This document shows positions 17,608 through 26,935 of a DNA stretch of 64,000 nucleotides, piece after piece. The DNA comes from DATNPX01 sp036702975. GTDB taxonomy: Bacteria; Cyanobacteriota; Vampirovibrionia; Obscuribacterales; Obscuribacteraceae. The stretch lies in NCBI GenBank assembly GCA_036702975.1, contig DATNPX010000016.1, forward strand, positions 124,001 through 188,000. Direction: 5' to 3'. Made by a program: the position numbers and the translations under genes. Every line of letters begins with the position of its first letter. The stretch's first letter is position 1. Under the pieces are notes generated by a model. It made no database searches. It saw only the letters and a program-made list of their open reading frames with translations, and was not told where the DNA came from.

Positions 17608-18930
17608 TTGGAAATCAGCAGAGTTCCAGTCTTAGACCAGCCTCCTAGCAGCAAAAGTTTTGCCAACTTTTTTCCATACATCTTTGCTGCCATTCTTGTT
17701 GCGATAGTGGGAGGGGTTCTTTCACCGCCTGGTCTTAAGCTGTTTGATCTTCCTGAGTTTTACGCGCCTGGCCGCCTGCTGCTCAATGGCAACTCATCCC
17801 TTATATACAACCACGATTTTATAAAAGCCTTTGAGAAATCGTTGTTTCCTGGCTACCAAGATCCACTCCTGCTAGTACCACCTTTTTCTCTTGCACTATT
17901 AGTGCCGCTCGGACTTTTGCCGACAAATTTTGCCAATATTGTCTGGTTTGCGCTGATAGTTTTATGCTCCACGGCGGGGCTGGGAACAGCGGCAAGAACC
18001 TGCCAAATGCATCCGAAAGTATTTCTGCGTTTATCGATGTTCCTGTGCGCTTTCGGTCCAGAATTTGAGGTTGTGAGACATGGGCAGCTAGCCACCTTCT
18101 CGATGCTTAGTATCGCACTTTGCGTACTGCTTGCGAAGCAAAAACGTGATTTTGTTGCTGGAATCTGCTTGATTTCGCTTCTTGCCAAACCGCAGGAACT
18201 CTTACCGCTTGTTGTCTTTGCCTTGGGCGCCCGCCGCATTCGCCTGCTCATGGGGCTCATGCTAGCATCGACCATTGTTGTTTTTAGCAGTCTTCTACTT
18301 TTCGGAACTAGCGTCATCGCCAGTTACATCCATCTCGTCTCGACGACAGATCGTCCGGAAATGGCTTCTTGGCTTGGGCCAACAGTGCATGGACAGCTTC
18401 TACGGCTCTTTCCCACTTCATCGCTAGCTGACATCATAAGCCTGCTCATTTTGGCCGCTGCTCTAATTTTCCTTTTCGCACTCGGCAATCGAGTGAAGCG
18501 GAGGAACGACTGGTGGCTGTACATGCCGCTTGCGGCAGTGCCAGTCGGGCTTTTAACTGCCATGCACTGCCACAATTACGGTCTAGTTCTTCTGATTCCC
18601 GGCATCACAATATTTTTTGGTGCTCCCGCTTTTAAACAAATCCCAGCCAAACGAAAGATCATTTATCTTCTTCCGTTAGCGCTGTATGTTATGCCGCTGT
18701 ACGCCAAAATTCACTATGAATATGTTCTACCTGGCGCACCGTTGAATCCACTGTTTTTCGCATTGCTTTATGTAGCAACCGCCGCGTCTATTTGGAGTTG
18801 GAAGACATCCTTAGGCAACGGCTCTGACACAACCATAACCAAAAACAGTGTCAAAGCCACTAAAGGAAATGTCGACGCGGTTTCCCAGTATCAAACTACT
18901 TCTTCTGAGTGCGAGCCCATGAGTCTTTGA
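17608..18930 (+). CDS. GT87-like (DUF2029) membrane glycosyltransferase
   Basis: 440 residues with about ten hydrophobic segments. The first extracytoplasmic loop contains DLPEFYAPGRLLLNG and then LIYNHDF, the pattern of GT-C family 87 (DUF2029) enzymes, whose early Asp is catalytic. These use polyprenyl-phosphate-linked sugars to modify lipids or glycans. The acceptor is unknown. The start is TTG at 17608, supported by AAGGAGG 7 bases upstream, one of the best Shine-Dalgarno sequences in the window. The 3' end overlaps the convergent glnS by 35 bases. Confidence 0.8.
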   Translation: MEISRVPVLDQPPSSKSFANFFPYIFAAILVAIVGGVLSPPGLKLFDLPEFYAPGRLLLNGNSSLIYNHDFIKAFEKSLFPGYQDPLLLVPPFSLALLVPLGLLPTNFANIVWFALIVLCSTAGLGTAARTCQMHPKVFLRLSMFLCAFGPEFEVVRHGQLATFSMLSIALCVLLAKQKRDFVAGICLISLLAKPQELLPLVVFALGARRIRLLMGLMLASTIVVFSSLLLFGTSVIASYIHLVSTTDRPEMASWLGPTVHGQLLRLFPTSSLADIISLLILAAALIFLFALGNRVKRRNDWWLYMPLAAVPVGLLTAMHCHNYGLVLLIPGITIFFGAPAFKQIPAKRKIIYLLPLALYVMPLYAKIHYEYVLPGAPLNPLFFALLYVATAASIWSWKTSLGNGSDTTITKNSVKATKGNVDAVSQYQTTSSECEPMSL

Positions 18931-20659
18931 GCGTGACGATTCGATTGAAGACGAGACCACCAGGCTTGCTGTCCTTCGCGTCAGAGATGAAATAACCTTG
19001 GCGTTCAAATTGAAAGCGATCACCTGGAGTTGATTCACCCAGACTGCGCTCCAGCTTGCAACCCTTGAGCACTTGCAGCGCATTCGGATTAACAGCGTTT
19101 AGAAACTCGCTATCTTTCCCCGCCGGCGGCGCTTCTTCAGAGAGCAGGCGGTCATACAGCCTAACCTCTGCATCAACAGCATGCGGCGCGCTGACCCAGT
19201 GAATTGTGCCTTTGATTTTGCGACCAACAGGATTGTCACCTGGCTTCACGTCTGGGTCATATTTGCAGCGAACTTCGACAACGTTGCCGTCAGCATCTTT
19301 GATAACGTCTGTGCATGTAATGCAGTAAGCGTAACGCAACCGCACTTCCCGACCAGGAGCGAGACGGAAGTAATCTTTGGGCGGCTCGAGCATAAAGTCA
19401 TCTTGCTCGATATACACCTCTTTGCTGAACGGAACTTTGCGAGACCCTTCTTTTGGCACATCATGCGGCCAATAAGAAGCATCTAGTTCTTCCACCTGGT
19501 GGTCCGGATAGTTTTCGACTACCAGTTTCAATGGTTTCAAGACCGCCATTACCCGCGGTGCCTTATGATTGAGGTCATCACGAACACAGAACTCGAGTTG
19601 CGCCATGTCTACCGTGCTATTCGCTTTCGCAACACCTACCGTGTGACAGAAATTGACTATGCTCTCAGCTGTATATCCACGGCGACGCATCCCAGCAATC
19701 GTGGGCAGTCTGGGATCATCCCAACCGCTTACATGTTTGCCCTCAACTAGCTCGAGCAAACGGCGTTTGCTCATCACTGTGTAGTTGAGATTCAGACGAG
19801 CGAATTCATACTGATGGGGGCGGCTCGGAAATTTCGCATGCTCGATTAAATTATCGATCACCCAATCATAGAGCTCTCTATTATTCTCGAACTCCAGCGT
19901 GCAGATGCTGTGCGTTATTCCTTCGATTGCATCTGAGATGGGATGAGCATAATCGTACATTGGATAAATGCACCAAGTGTCGCCCGTCATATGGTGCGCA
20001 GTGTGCCGAATACGATAGAGCAGCGGATCGCGCATCTTCATATTCGCGTTCGCCATATCTATCTTTGCTCGCACCACATGCTCGCCATCTTTGAACTCGC
20101 CCTTGCGCATGCGTCTGAACAAGTCCAAGCTCTCTTCTACGCTACGGTCTCGGTACGGACTGTTCTTCCCAGGAGTCGTGACGTTTCCGCGATAAGCTTT
20201 GATGTCAGCGTCACTCAAACTGCAAACATACGCCTTGCCTTGTTGAATCAAATATTCGCAGTAGTCGTACATTTTCTGAAAATAGTCGCTGGCATGATAG
20301 AGTCCACCCCACTCAAATCCCAACCAACGAACATCGGCTTGAATTCCATCTTCGAAGAGCGTATCTTCCTTTGCCGGATCGGTATCATCAAAACGCAGAT
20401 TGCAAGTGGTTCCACTTCCAGGCAATCTCTCCCCGTATTCGCGTGCCAAACCAAAGTTCAAACATATTGATTTCGCATGGCCGATGTGCAAGAAACCATT
20501 CGGCTCTGGAGGGAATCGAGTGAGAACTTTCGCGTGTCGCTTAGCTTCGAGGTCATCATTGATAATATCTCTGATGAAATCGCCTGGTTTGGTTGGTGTC
20601 GATGCAGGTGCGGATGAATTCAATGGAACGCTGCCTTTCTGCTGCAATAGCTGCAACAA
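18896..20659 (-). CDS. glnS: Glutaminyl-tRNA synthetase
   Basis: 587 residues, slightly longer than E. coli GlnRS (554). Attaches Gln to tRNA-Gln in the cytoplasm. Class I motifs are present: HIGH as HIGH at about 58-61 in FPPEPNGFLHIGHAKS, and KMSKS as VMSKR. The anticodon-binding beta-barrel region follows (for example RVMAVLKPLKLVVENYP). The enzyme-specific stretch FIRDIINDDLEAKRHAKV matches GlnRS rather than GluRS. The extra length is partly an N-terminal Gln/Ser/Pro-rich extension of about 22 residues. No ATG exists before the conserved core; TTG 20659 is the probable start, without a good ribosome site. GlnRS implies direct charging, although GatCAB may coexist elsewhere. Confidence 0.93.
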   Translation of the reverse strand: MLQLLQQKGSVPLNSSAPASTPTKPGDFIRDIINDDLEAKRHAKVLTRFPPEPNGFLHIGHAKSICLNFGLAREYGERLPGSGTTCNLRFDDTDPAKEDTLFEDGIQADVRWLGFEWGGLYHASDYFQKMYDYCEYLIQQGKAYVCSLSDADIKAYRGNVTTPGKNSPYRDRSVEESLDLFRRMRKGEFKDGEHVVRAKIDMANANMKMRDPLLYRIRHTAHHMTGDTWCIYPMYDYAHPISDAIEGITHSICTLEFENNRELYDWVIDNLIEHAKFPSRPHQYEFARLNLNYTVMSKRRLLELVEGKHVSGWDDPRLPTIAGMRRRGYTAESIVNFCHTVGVAKANSTVDMAQLEFCVRDDLNHKAPRVMAVLKPLKLVVENYPDHQVEELDASYWPHDVPKEGSRKVPFSKEVYIEQDDFMLEPPKDYFRLAPGREVRLRYAYCITCTDVIKDADGNVVEVRCKYDPDVKPGDNPVGRKIKGTIHWVSAPHAVDAEVRLYDRLLSEEAPPAGKDSEFLNAVNPNALQVLKGCKLERSLGESTPGDRFQFERQGYFISDAKDSKPGGLVFNRIVTLKDSWARTQKK

Positions 20660-20707
20660 CTGCTGTTTAGATGGAAATAGTATTTTACTCTAAACAGCTG
20701 CAGGCAT

Positions 20708-20851
20708 TCACAGCTTGCCAAGCGAAGAACTCCCGGTAGCGGCGGTCTGTTTTTTGGGAGTGGGCGAAAGCCCCCCTGGATCGGCGTTTTGGGCATAGCT
20801 ACGATATTTTCGAATATTTCTTACAATGCAAAACTTCTCAAAACGTGACAT
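20708..20851 (-). CDS. Possible small basic protein
   Basis: 47 residues from ATG 20851, rich in Arg, Lys and Ser. GGGGGC lies about 6 bases upstream. The frame could start earlier (20932 or 20914), overlapping the YiaAB gene. It has no recognised family. It is on the same strand between the YiaAB gene and glnS, so translation is plausible but unproven. Confidence 0.35.
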   Translation of the reverse strand: MSRFEKFCIVRNIRKYRSYAQNADPGGLSPTPKKQTAATGSSSLGKL

Positions 20852-20897
20852 GATGCGCCCCCGATCGAAAGCACCAAAATCCTCACCAGTACCTGTT

Positions 20898-21188
20898 TTA
20901 CCGAACGGCAACATCTTTGAGTTCAAAGTCATGCAGCATCCGCTCGGTCTTTACCTCGCTAACACGATTGATTAGCTTACGAGACTCGTGATTGTCTCTT
21001 ACGGTTTTGGCCAGAGTGAAACTGGAACCAACCGTGAACATAAGCCCCATAGCCATGTAACCTTTGACCCACACCTCAACCGGAAGATGGTAGATTCCAA
21101 TCAATGACAGGCTAAGGGAGATTCCAAACGACAACCAGACAAAAGCCATCCACGCTGAACTGTTTTCTGAAATTAACGGACGGTCCAT
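20898..21188 (-). CDS. YiaA/YiaB-family inner-membrane protein
   Basis: 96 residues. Two hydrophobic helices (about 13-32 and 43-60) joined by a loop containing LPVEVWVKGY, followed by the conserved LAKTVRD and a charged C-terminal helix. This two-helix pattern is the YiaAB domain; its function is not known to me. The ATG at 21188 follows GGAGAAG. Expression with the downstream small ORF is possible. Confidence 0.75.
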   Translation of the reverse strand: MDRPLISENSSAWMAFVWLSFGISLSLSLIGIYHLPVEVWVKGYMAMGLMFTVGSSFTLAKTVRDNHESRKLINRVSEVKTERMLHDFELKDVAVR

Positions 21189-21323
21189 AAACTGCTTCTC
21201 CTTTCAATAGCGGACTCGGTTCATAGCTCGAGAGTAAATCCGCAACATCGTCTTAGAAGCAATAAACAAACAGTTTGGCAAGTGTAATTGGTATCATCTA
21301 GCTGTTTTGAAAAAGTGATTGAT

Positions 21324-22163
21324 ATGATTTTTGGGATTGGTGAAAAATTGACATACTCGACAAAGGCTTTGATTGCAGCTTTTTGTCTTACGACGGTGGG
21401 AGCTTTTAATGCAAGCACCGCCTCAGGAGCTGAGACCGTGACAGACTCAAGTAACGCCGCCGCTCAGGCTGTCAAAGAGACGTCTGGTGACAAAATACCG
21501 GAAGGAGCGGAAAAAGAAGCCTGGCTCTTGTTAAAAAGAGCGCACGATTCGCGGCAGGTAATGCCCGCCGATTTTGAAGGATTTGATGCCAATGTGGAGT
21601 TCGTCGACGATCAAAAGGAGTATCGCGGCAAAGTCACTTATCGAAAAAGCAGTGGCACGAAAATTGATATCCCGACTTTGAAAGGCGAACCCCTGGACTG
21701 GCTTAACGACAAGCTGGCCAGCTTCATAGGTCATCGGCGCGGTGACAACTTCAGCGAAGGTGATGGTCGCAACGCAATCACCTTCGGACCAGAAGATCAA
21801 TCGACGTACGGGCGCCTGGTCGAATTGCACGACCGTCTGAACTCGAAATATCGAATCAAAGACAATAAGGTGCTCGAGGTAACAAGAACGACACCCGACA
21901 GTACATTCACGATTTCGGTTATAGAAACGATGCAAGCAGACCCGGGCAAGTATCTGTCAAAACACTTCTTGGTCAGCTACCGGAATGTGACGAATGGAGA
22001 ATTGGAGCAAGTAGACGGTTTTAGAGACAAGTATGAAAAAGTAGATGGTGTCTGGCTTCCGCAGCGAAGAATTGTGCTGACGGTAGTGAAGGAGAACGTT
22101 TCGCCACGCACGCGACGCATTGAGCTATCAGACACCACGGTCGTGAAAAACTCAACTCCGTAG
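21324..22163 (+). CDS. Exported DUF3386-like protein
   Basis: About 279 residues. A signal peptide ends near ASGAETV. The mature protein begins with a helical stretch WLLLKRAHDSRQVMP and continues with beta strands (GFDANVEFVDDQKEYRGKV), then helices (PLDWLNDKLASFIGHRRGD) and strands ending YEKVDGVWLPQRRIV. The order matches DUF3386, a family I know mainly from cyanobacteria with no established activity. Cyanobacterial members generally lack this signal peptide, so an exported version would be unusual. The ATG at 21324 is preferred over TTG 21288 because it opens the signal peptide; the ribosome site is weak. Same strand as the MFS gene downstream. Confidence 0.65.
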   Translation: MIFGIGEKLTYSTKALIAAFCLTTVGAFNASTASGAETVTDSSNAAAQAVKETSGDKIPEGAEKEAWLLLKRAHDSRQVMPADFEGFDANVEFVDDQKEYRGKVTYRKSSGTKIDIPTLKGEPLDWLNDKLASFIGHRRGDNFSEGDGRNAITFGPEDQSTYGRLVELHDRLNSKYRIKDNKVLEVTRTTPDSTFTISVIETMQADPGKYLSKHFLVSYRNVTNGELEQVDGFRDKYEKVDGVWLPQRRIVLTVVKENVSPRTRRIELSDTTVVKNSTP

Positions 22164-22218
22164 CGCCGCCCAGAGTTTACTGCGATCCAGCACGTGCAGC
22201 CGAAGATCCACATCACGC

Positions 22219-23598
22219 ATGACGAACAGAGGCGAAACAGCAATTAGCGACACCAAACTGCTGTCCAAAGTAGCCTGGCGCTTGTTGCCATTCATGCTGC
22301 TTCTCTACATCGTCTCTTATTTGGACCGGATAAACGTGTCATTCGCCGGTTTGCAGATGAACAAAGATCTCGGCTTTAGTGAGACCGTGTTCGGCTTTGG
22401 AGCAGGGATATTCTTCGTTGGCTATTCATTGTTCGGTGTTCCAAGCAATATCTTGCTGGAAAAGTTTGGTGCCAGAAAGCTGATATCGGCAATCATGATC
22501 ATCTGGGGCACTATCACCGTCTGCATGTGCCTGGTCAAAAGCGATATTTCGTTCTATGTCTTACGCTTTCTTCTGGGTGTCGCCGAAGCCGGCTTTTTTC
22601 CCGGCATGATCCTTTATCTCACATATTGGTTTCCCAAAAAAGAACATGGACTGGCAGTGGCGAGATTCATGAGCGCAATCCCTCTGGCAGGGGTACTCGG
22701 AGGCGTTCTCGCTTCCATTGTTTTAAATATCCACATCTTCGGACTACCAGGTTGGCAACTTCTCTTCATTGCCTCAGGACTGCCCGCAGTTTTGTTAGGA
22801 ATAGCGGTTCTATTTTTTCTTACCGACAATCCACTTGAGGCACAGTGGCTCTCAGAGCCAGAGCGCATGCGGCTCTCAGAACTGCTATCGGTTGATAGCG
22901 GCGCAATGGTTAAAACAGTGTCCGGAAGGGCGTTTTTAGAAAGCAAAGATAAATCCGAAAATATCTCACAACCACCAAAAACCAGTTCCATTCCCACTTC
23001 TCCCAACATTTTCGGCACCATGAAAATGCCCGCAGTTTGGTTCTTCGCAACGATTTATTTCTCCCTTACTCTCGGCATGTACGGATTTCAGCTGTGGTTG
23101 CCCCAAATCATTAAAGCCTTCGGCTCGACATCCGATAGCTCGACGGCACTTTTAACAGCTATACCGGCTCTTTTTCAAGCGATCGGAATGAACCTAGTTG
23201 GGCGCCACTCAGATCAAACCAATGAACGAAAGTTCCACCTAGCCGCATCCGCGTCGACTGCGGCATTAGCTCTAATCTTGGCTGGCTATCTCAAGAACCC
23301 ATACCTAGGATTGGCTGCTCTAAGCGTAACTGCGTGCGGTATTTGGGGCACGGTTGGTCCGTTCTGGGCGATGCCGACATCGATTTTCACTTCAGCTCAG
23401 AAAGCAGTTGGCATAGGTTTGATTAATTCCGTTGGAAATTTAGGCGGCTTTGCTGGACCGTATTTAGTCGGTGCGATTCGCTCAAACGCAGCAAACGAAT
23501 CGGCGGGCGTCATGTATGCACTATTCGCCCTCGCCGTTTCGCTTTTCTGCGGCTCAGCTCTAGCTTTAACTTTCAAGCAGAAAATTGCAAAAATCTAG
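22219..23598 (+). CDS. MFS transporter, anion:cation symporter (ACS)-like family
   Basis: 459 residues with about 12 transmembrane segments in two six-helix halves. The start of helix 1 carries YIVSYLDRINVSFA, a hallmark of the phthalate permease/ACS branch, and loop 4-5 carries GVAEAGFFPGMILYL. The central loop (about 225-260) is Ser/Pro-rich. Relatives carry organic anions such as sugar acids, aromatic acids or tartrate; the substrate here cannot be told. The ribosome site is weak (GAAGAT). It lies 55 bases after the DUF3386 gene and may be co-transcribed. Confidence 0.85.
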   Translation: MTNRGETAISDTKLLSKVAWRLLPFMLLLYIVSYLDRINVSFAGLQMNKDLGFSETVFGFGAGIFFVGYSLFGVPSNILLEKFGARKLISAIMIIWGTITVCMCLVKSDISFYVLRFLLGVAEAGFFPGMILYLTYWFPKKEHGLAVARFMSAIPLAGVLGGVLASIVLNIHIFGLPGWQLLFIASGLPAVLLGIAVLFFLTDNPLEAQWLSEPERMRLSELLSVDSGAMVKTVSGRAFLESKDKSENISQPPKTSSIPTSPNIFGTMKMPAVWFFATIYFSLTLGMYGFQLWLPQIIKAFGSTSDSSTALLTAIPALFQAIGMNLVGRHSDQTNERKFHLAASASTAALALILAGYLKNPYLGLAALSVTACGIWGTVGPFWAMPTSIFTSAQKAVGIGLINSVGNLGGFAGPYLVGAIRSNAANESAGVMYALFALAVSLFCGSALALTFKQKIAKI

Positions 23599-23682
23599 TC
23601 GGAAACGCGGAACTTTTAGCCCGAACTTTCTTCTTCTAGTTCGGAACTGAAATGCAAAACATTAAGTTCCAACCCTACAGCA

Positions 23683-23743
23683 AGACGCCACCCCAAACTT
23701 TGCAGAGTTATTCTGCAGCAAAAGAAAAATGGAGGTGGCGTCT
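23683..23743 (+). terminator. Nested hairpin at the end of the MFS gene; possible terminator
   Basis: AGACGCCACC (23683-23692) pairs perfectly with GGTGGCGTCT (23734-23743). Inside the 41-base loop, TGCAGA (23701-23706) pairs with TCTGCA (23712-23717). A short T-rich stretch (GCTTTTG) follows on the plus strand. The outer stem is 10 bp and GC-rich. The T-tract is weak, so terminator function is uncertain. It is 85 bases after the MFS stop codon. Confidence 0.4.
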
Positions 23744-23792
23744 GCTTTTGTATGCCGATTGTGCCGTTACCAAGCTGCAGTTCTAAGAAACT

Positions 23793-24569
23793 CTACCTGG
23801 ACATAGTTTCTTGCCATGCCCTTAGTCGCTGGTTTGCGTAGTCTTGAATTTGATCGGTCTCTTGCTTGGCTTGTCGCTGAATCTCAATGATGCGATTTTG
23901 ATAATCTGTCTGTATACCATAAGGATCACCGTTCTGATACAGAGACTTGCCTTTACCATAGTAGATCGGTCGCAACGCGTCTTGCATTTCAGTGTTCAGT
24001 GTGGCAATTTTGGCATTGGCCTCGGCGTTGACGCGCTGAATTTGCTGCTGGGCCTCGATCATAAAGGAAGGCACCGGCTCAGTTGGCGAACCTGAAGCGG
24101 CAACCGGTGGTGCACTCGAATTTGAAGTTGGCGATGCTCCAAAACCGAATCGAATACTGGCAGCTGGCCTTGCCGATGCAGGTGGTGCGGCGGCAGTCGG
24201 AGTGGACGCGGTTGGATCGACCGCAAGCCTAGCTTGAAGAGACTGAGTCGCCGCTGAGCTGTTGCGTCCAACTTGACCATGCGGATCTAACCGCAGGGAG
24301 TTTTGATACTCCAAAGTGGCTAGCTCCAGTAAACCCAAAGCCAGGTAAGTATTGGCCAAGTAGTAGTGCAAAGTCGCATTCTTTGGCGCAGCACCGATCT
24401 CTCGTTTTAATGCACCGACAGCGGCTTGATAGTTCGCTTGCATGTAAAAACGCTCACCGTCAGTCAATCCAGAACTGTCGGCGGCGGCTGCGGCTCCTCC
24501 CAGCAAAGACAATGAACAGACAGCAAAACTCGACATCGTCATGATGGCAAATCGCCTCAGCACACTCAT
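23793..24569 (-). CDS. Exported TPR-containing protein
   Basis: 258 residues. The signal peptide ends near GAAAAADSS. TPR-like motifs follow at about 35-100 (YMQANYQAAVGALKREIG, then LHYYLANTYLALGLLELATL). A Pro/Ala/Ser-rich linker (about 115-165) leads to a charged coiled-coil C-terminus with Gln/Asn-rich heptads (IQRVNAEANAKIATL and EIQRQAKQETDQIQDY). It probably scaffolds other envelope proteins. ATG 24569 is preceded by a GTGCG stretch with only a weak ribosome site. No operon partner is evident. Confidence 0.7.
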   Translation of the reverse strand: MSVLRRFAIMTMSSFAVCSLSLLGGAAAAADSSGLTDGERFYMQANYQAAVGALKREIGAAPKNATLHYYLANTYLALGLLELATLEYQNSLRLDPHGQVGRNSSAATQSLQARLAVDPTASTPTAAAPPASARPAASIRFGFGASPTSNSSAPPVAASGSPTEPVPSFMIEAQQQIQRVNAEANAKIATLNTEMQDALRPIYYGKGKSLYQNGDPYGIQTDYQNRIIEIQRQAKQETDQIQDYANQRLRAWQETMSR

Positions 24570-24712
24570 AAACGCACCCTGCCTGCGACTGTACGTTCGA
24601 CCAGAATAGGGTAAATCTGTGCAGGAGGTGTGAAGTCCCAGTTACAGCCGTATTTGCTAGAACAGCAGACTAACTCACAGTCATTCGACCATGGTGCCTT
24701 TCTTTTACAATC

Positions 24713-26935
24713 CTATGATCTCTTCAGATCATATCTATCGAGATTCATCACCTTGGTCCAGGCTTTGACAAAGTCTTGAACAAACTTCTGCTGTGCATCA
24801 TCTGCAGCATAGACCTCAGCAACAGCCCGTAACTCCGAACTCGATCCAAAGATCAAATCGACAGGACTCGCCGTCCATTTCAACTTTCCGGTGCCGCGAT
24901 CGTGTCCTTCGTAGACACCATCAGTCGTCGGGGACTTGGTCCACTTTGTCGACATATCGAGCAGGTTGACAAAGAAGTCGTTAGTCAAAGTGCCAGGACG
25001 GCTGGTGAATACACCTTGTTGAGAGTGTCCGTCATTTGCGTCCAGAGCACGCATGCCACCAACAAGCACAGTCATCTCTGGAACCGTGAGAGTCAGCATG
25101 TTTGCGCGCTCAACCAAAAGTTCGGCTGGAGTTCTTTTATTGCTCTTGCCAAAATAATTACGGAATCCGTCGGCATTTGGTTCGAGGAATGCGACCGAAC
25201 TCACATCAGTTTGCTCTTGCGTTGCATCTGTGCGTCCAGGCGAAAATGGAACAGTCACGTTACAGCCAGCCTTTTTAGCAGCTTGCTCTACAGCCGCACT
25301 GCCACCAAGAACGATGAGGTCGGCAATCGACACTTTCTTACCATCAGTTTGTTGTTTATTGAAGTCGCTCTGAATTCCTTCAAACACTTTAACCGCTTTG
25401 GCTAGTTCTTGAGGATCATTAACTGCCCAAGAGTTCTCCGGCGCCAACCGCACTCGTGCACCATTAGCGCCACCACGTTTATCCGTACCACGGAATGAAG
25501 CAGCCGAGGCCCAAGCAGTCTTCACCAATTCCGGAGAGGAAAGGCCAGATGCCAGAATCCTCGCTTTGAGAGCGGCGACATCCGAATCGTCGATCATTTT
25601 GTAATCAGCATCGGGAACCGGGTCTTGCCAAAGCAAAACCTCCTTTGGCACTTCGGCACCCAGGTAGCGCGAGCGTGGTCCCATATCTCGGTGCGTCAGT
25701 TTGAACCACGCTTTTGCGAATGCCAGTTTGAAGTCCTCTGGATTCTCGTGGAAGCGCTTGCAGATTTTGTTGTACTCGGGATCGAATTTAAGAGCCAGAT
25801 CTGTGGTGAACATCATTGGCGGGTGACGTTTTGTAGAGTCATGTGCATCAGGAACCAAGTTGGCAGCAGCACCATCTTTCGGCATCCATTGGTTAGCGCC
25901 GGCAGGACTCTTTGTTAGCACCCAATCGTATTTGAATAGGTTGTCTAGATACTGCATAGTGAACATTGTTGGGCTTGCCGACCAGGCGCCCTCCAGTCCG
26001 CTAGTGATTGTGTCGTCACCTTTACCGGTACCGTACTTGTTTACCCAACCAAACCCCTGATGTTCTATGGATTCAGCGGCTGGCGCCGGTCCAAGATTGG
26101 TAGCAGGAGCCGCTCCGTGAGACTTGCCGAATGTGTGCCCGCCAGCGATTAAGGCCACAGTCTCTTCATCATTCATCGCCATACGGCCAAACGACTCGCG
26201 AATGTCTTTGGCTGCTGCGAGCGGATCAGGGTTACCATTGGGTCCTTCGGGATTGACATAAATCAGACCCATCTGGATTGCTGCAAGCGGTTTTGCGAGC
26301 TTGCCGTCTTTGTCACGGTTATCCTGCATGAACTTGGTGCCGCCCCAATAAACCAGATCCGGCTCCCAATCATCTGAACGTCCGCCTGCAAATCCGAAGG
26401 TTTTGAAACCCATCGACTCAAGCGACACATTACCTGTGAGAACCATCAAATCTCCCCAGGAAAGCTTTTGCCCATATTTCTTTTTCACGGGCCAGAGCAG
26501 ACGACGAGCTTTGTCTAGATTGGCATTGTCAGGCCAACTGTTCAACGGCTCAAATCTTTGCTGCGCACCACTGGCGCCACCACGCCCATCAAACACGCGA
26601 TAAGTTCCAGCACCGTGCCATGACATACGAATAAAGAACGGCGCATATGTACCAAAGTCTGCCGGCCACCAGTCTTGCGACGTCTTCAGCACCGTACGAA
26701 TGTCATCTTTTACAGCATTCAAGTCAAGCGATTCGAACGCTTTGATATAGTTGAAATCCGAACCTAGCGGATTTGACTCAGAAGCGCGCTGACGAAGCGG
26801 CGACAGATCTAGTGTGTTCGGCCACCAGAATTGGTTCGGGCGAGGCTCGTCATCAGCCCAGACAGGCAGGGATTGCGCCGTCATCGACATGAGAATGGCC
26901 TGAACGACCACTGCAGTTCTTACACGTTTAGTCAT
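24713..26935 (-). CDS. katG: Catalase-peroxidase KatG with an N-terminal signal peptide
   Basis: About 740 residues. Two tandem heme-peroxidase domains; the first binds heme and removes hydrogen peroxide. Distal Arg/Trp/His occur in RMSWHGAGTYR (Trp about 106, His about 107), the Tyr in LIYVNPEGPNG (about 226) and the Met in RMAMNDEE (about 252); the last two with the Trp form the Met-Tyr-Trp adduct needed for catalase activity. The proximal His is in GGHTFGKSHG (about 267). It begins with MTKRVRTAVVV and a hydrophobic stretch ending PVWADDE, so it is probably exported, like KatP of enterohaemorrhagic E. coli, unlike most KatG. ATG 26935 has AGGA about 9 bases upstream. A PerR-like palindrome lies about 214 bases upstream. 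Confidence 0.93.
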   Translation of the reverse strand: MTKRVRTAVVVQAILMSMTAQSLPVWADDEPRPNQFWWPNTLDLSPLRQRASESNPLGSDFNYIKAFESLDLNAVKDDIRTVLKTSQDWWPADFGTYAPFFIRMSWHGAGTYRVFDGRGGASGAQQRFEPLNSWPDNANLDKARRLLWPVKKKYGQKLSWGDLMVLTGNVSLESMGFKTFGFAGGRSDDWEPDLVYWGGTKFMQDNRDKDGKLAKPLAAIQMGLIYVNPEGPNGNPDPLAAAKDIRESFGRMAMNDEETVALIAGGHTFGKSHGAAPATNLGPAPAAESIEHQGFGWVNKYGTGKGDDTITSGLEGAWSASPTMFTMQYLDNLFKYDWVLTKSPAGANQWMPKDGAAANLVPDAHDSTKRHPPMMFTTDLALKFDPEYNKICKRFHENPEDFKLAFAKAWFKLTHRDMGPRSRYLGAEVPKEVLLWQDPVPDADYKMIDDSDVAALKARILASGLSSPELVKTAWASAASFRGTDKRGGANGARVRLAPENSWAVNDPQELAKAVKVFEGIQSDFNKQQTDGKKVSIADLIVLGGSAAVEQAAKKAGCNVTVPFSPGRTDATQEQTDVSSVAFLEPNADGFRNYFGKSNKRTPAELLVERANMLTLTVPEMTVLVGGMRALDANDGHSQQGVFTSRPGTLTNDFFVNLLDMSTKWTKSPTTDGVYEGHDRGTGKLKWTASPVDLIFGSSSELRAVAEVYAADDAQQKFVQDFVKAWTKVMNLDRYDLKRS

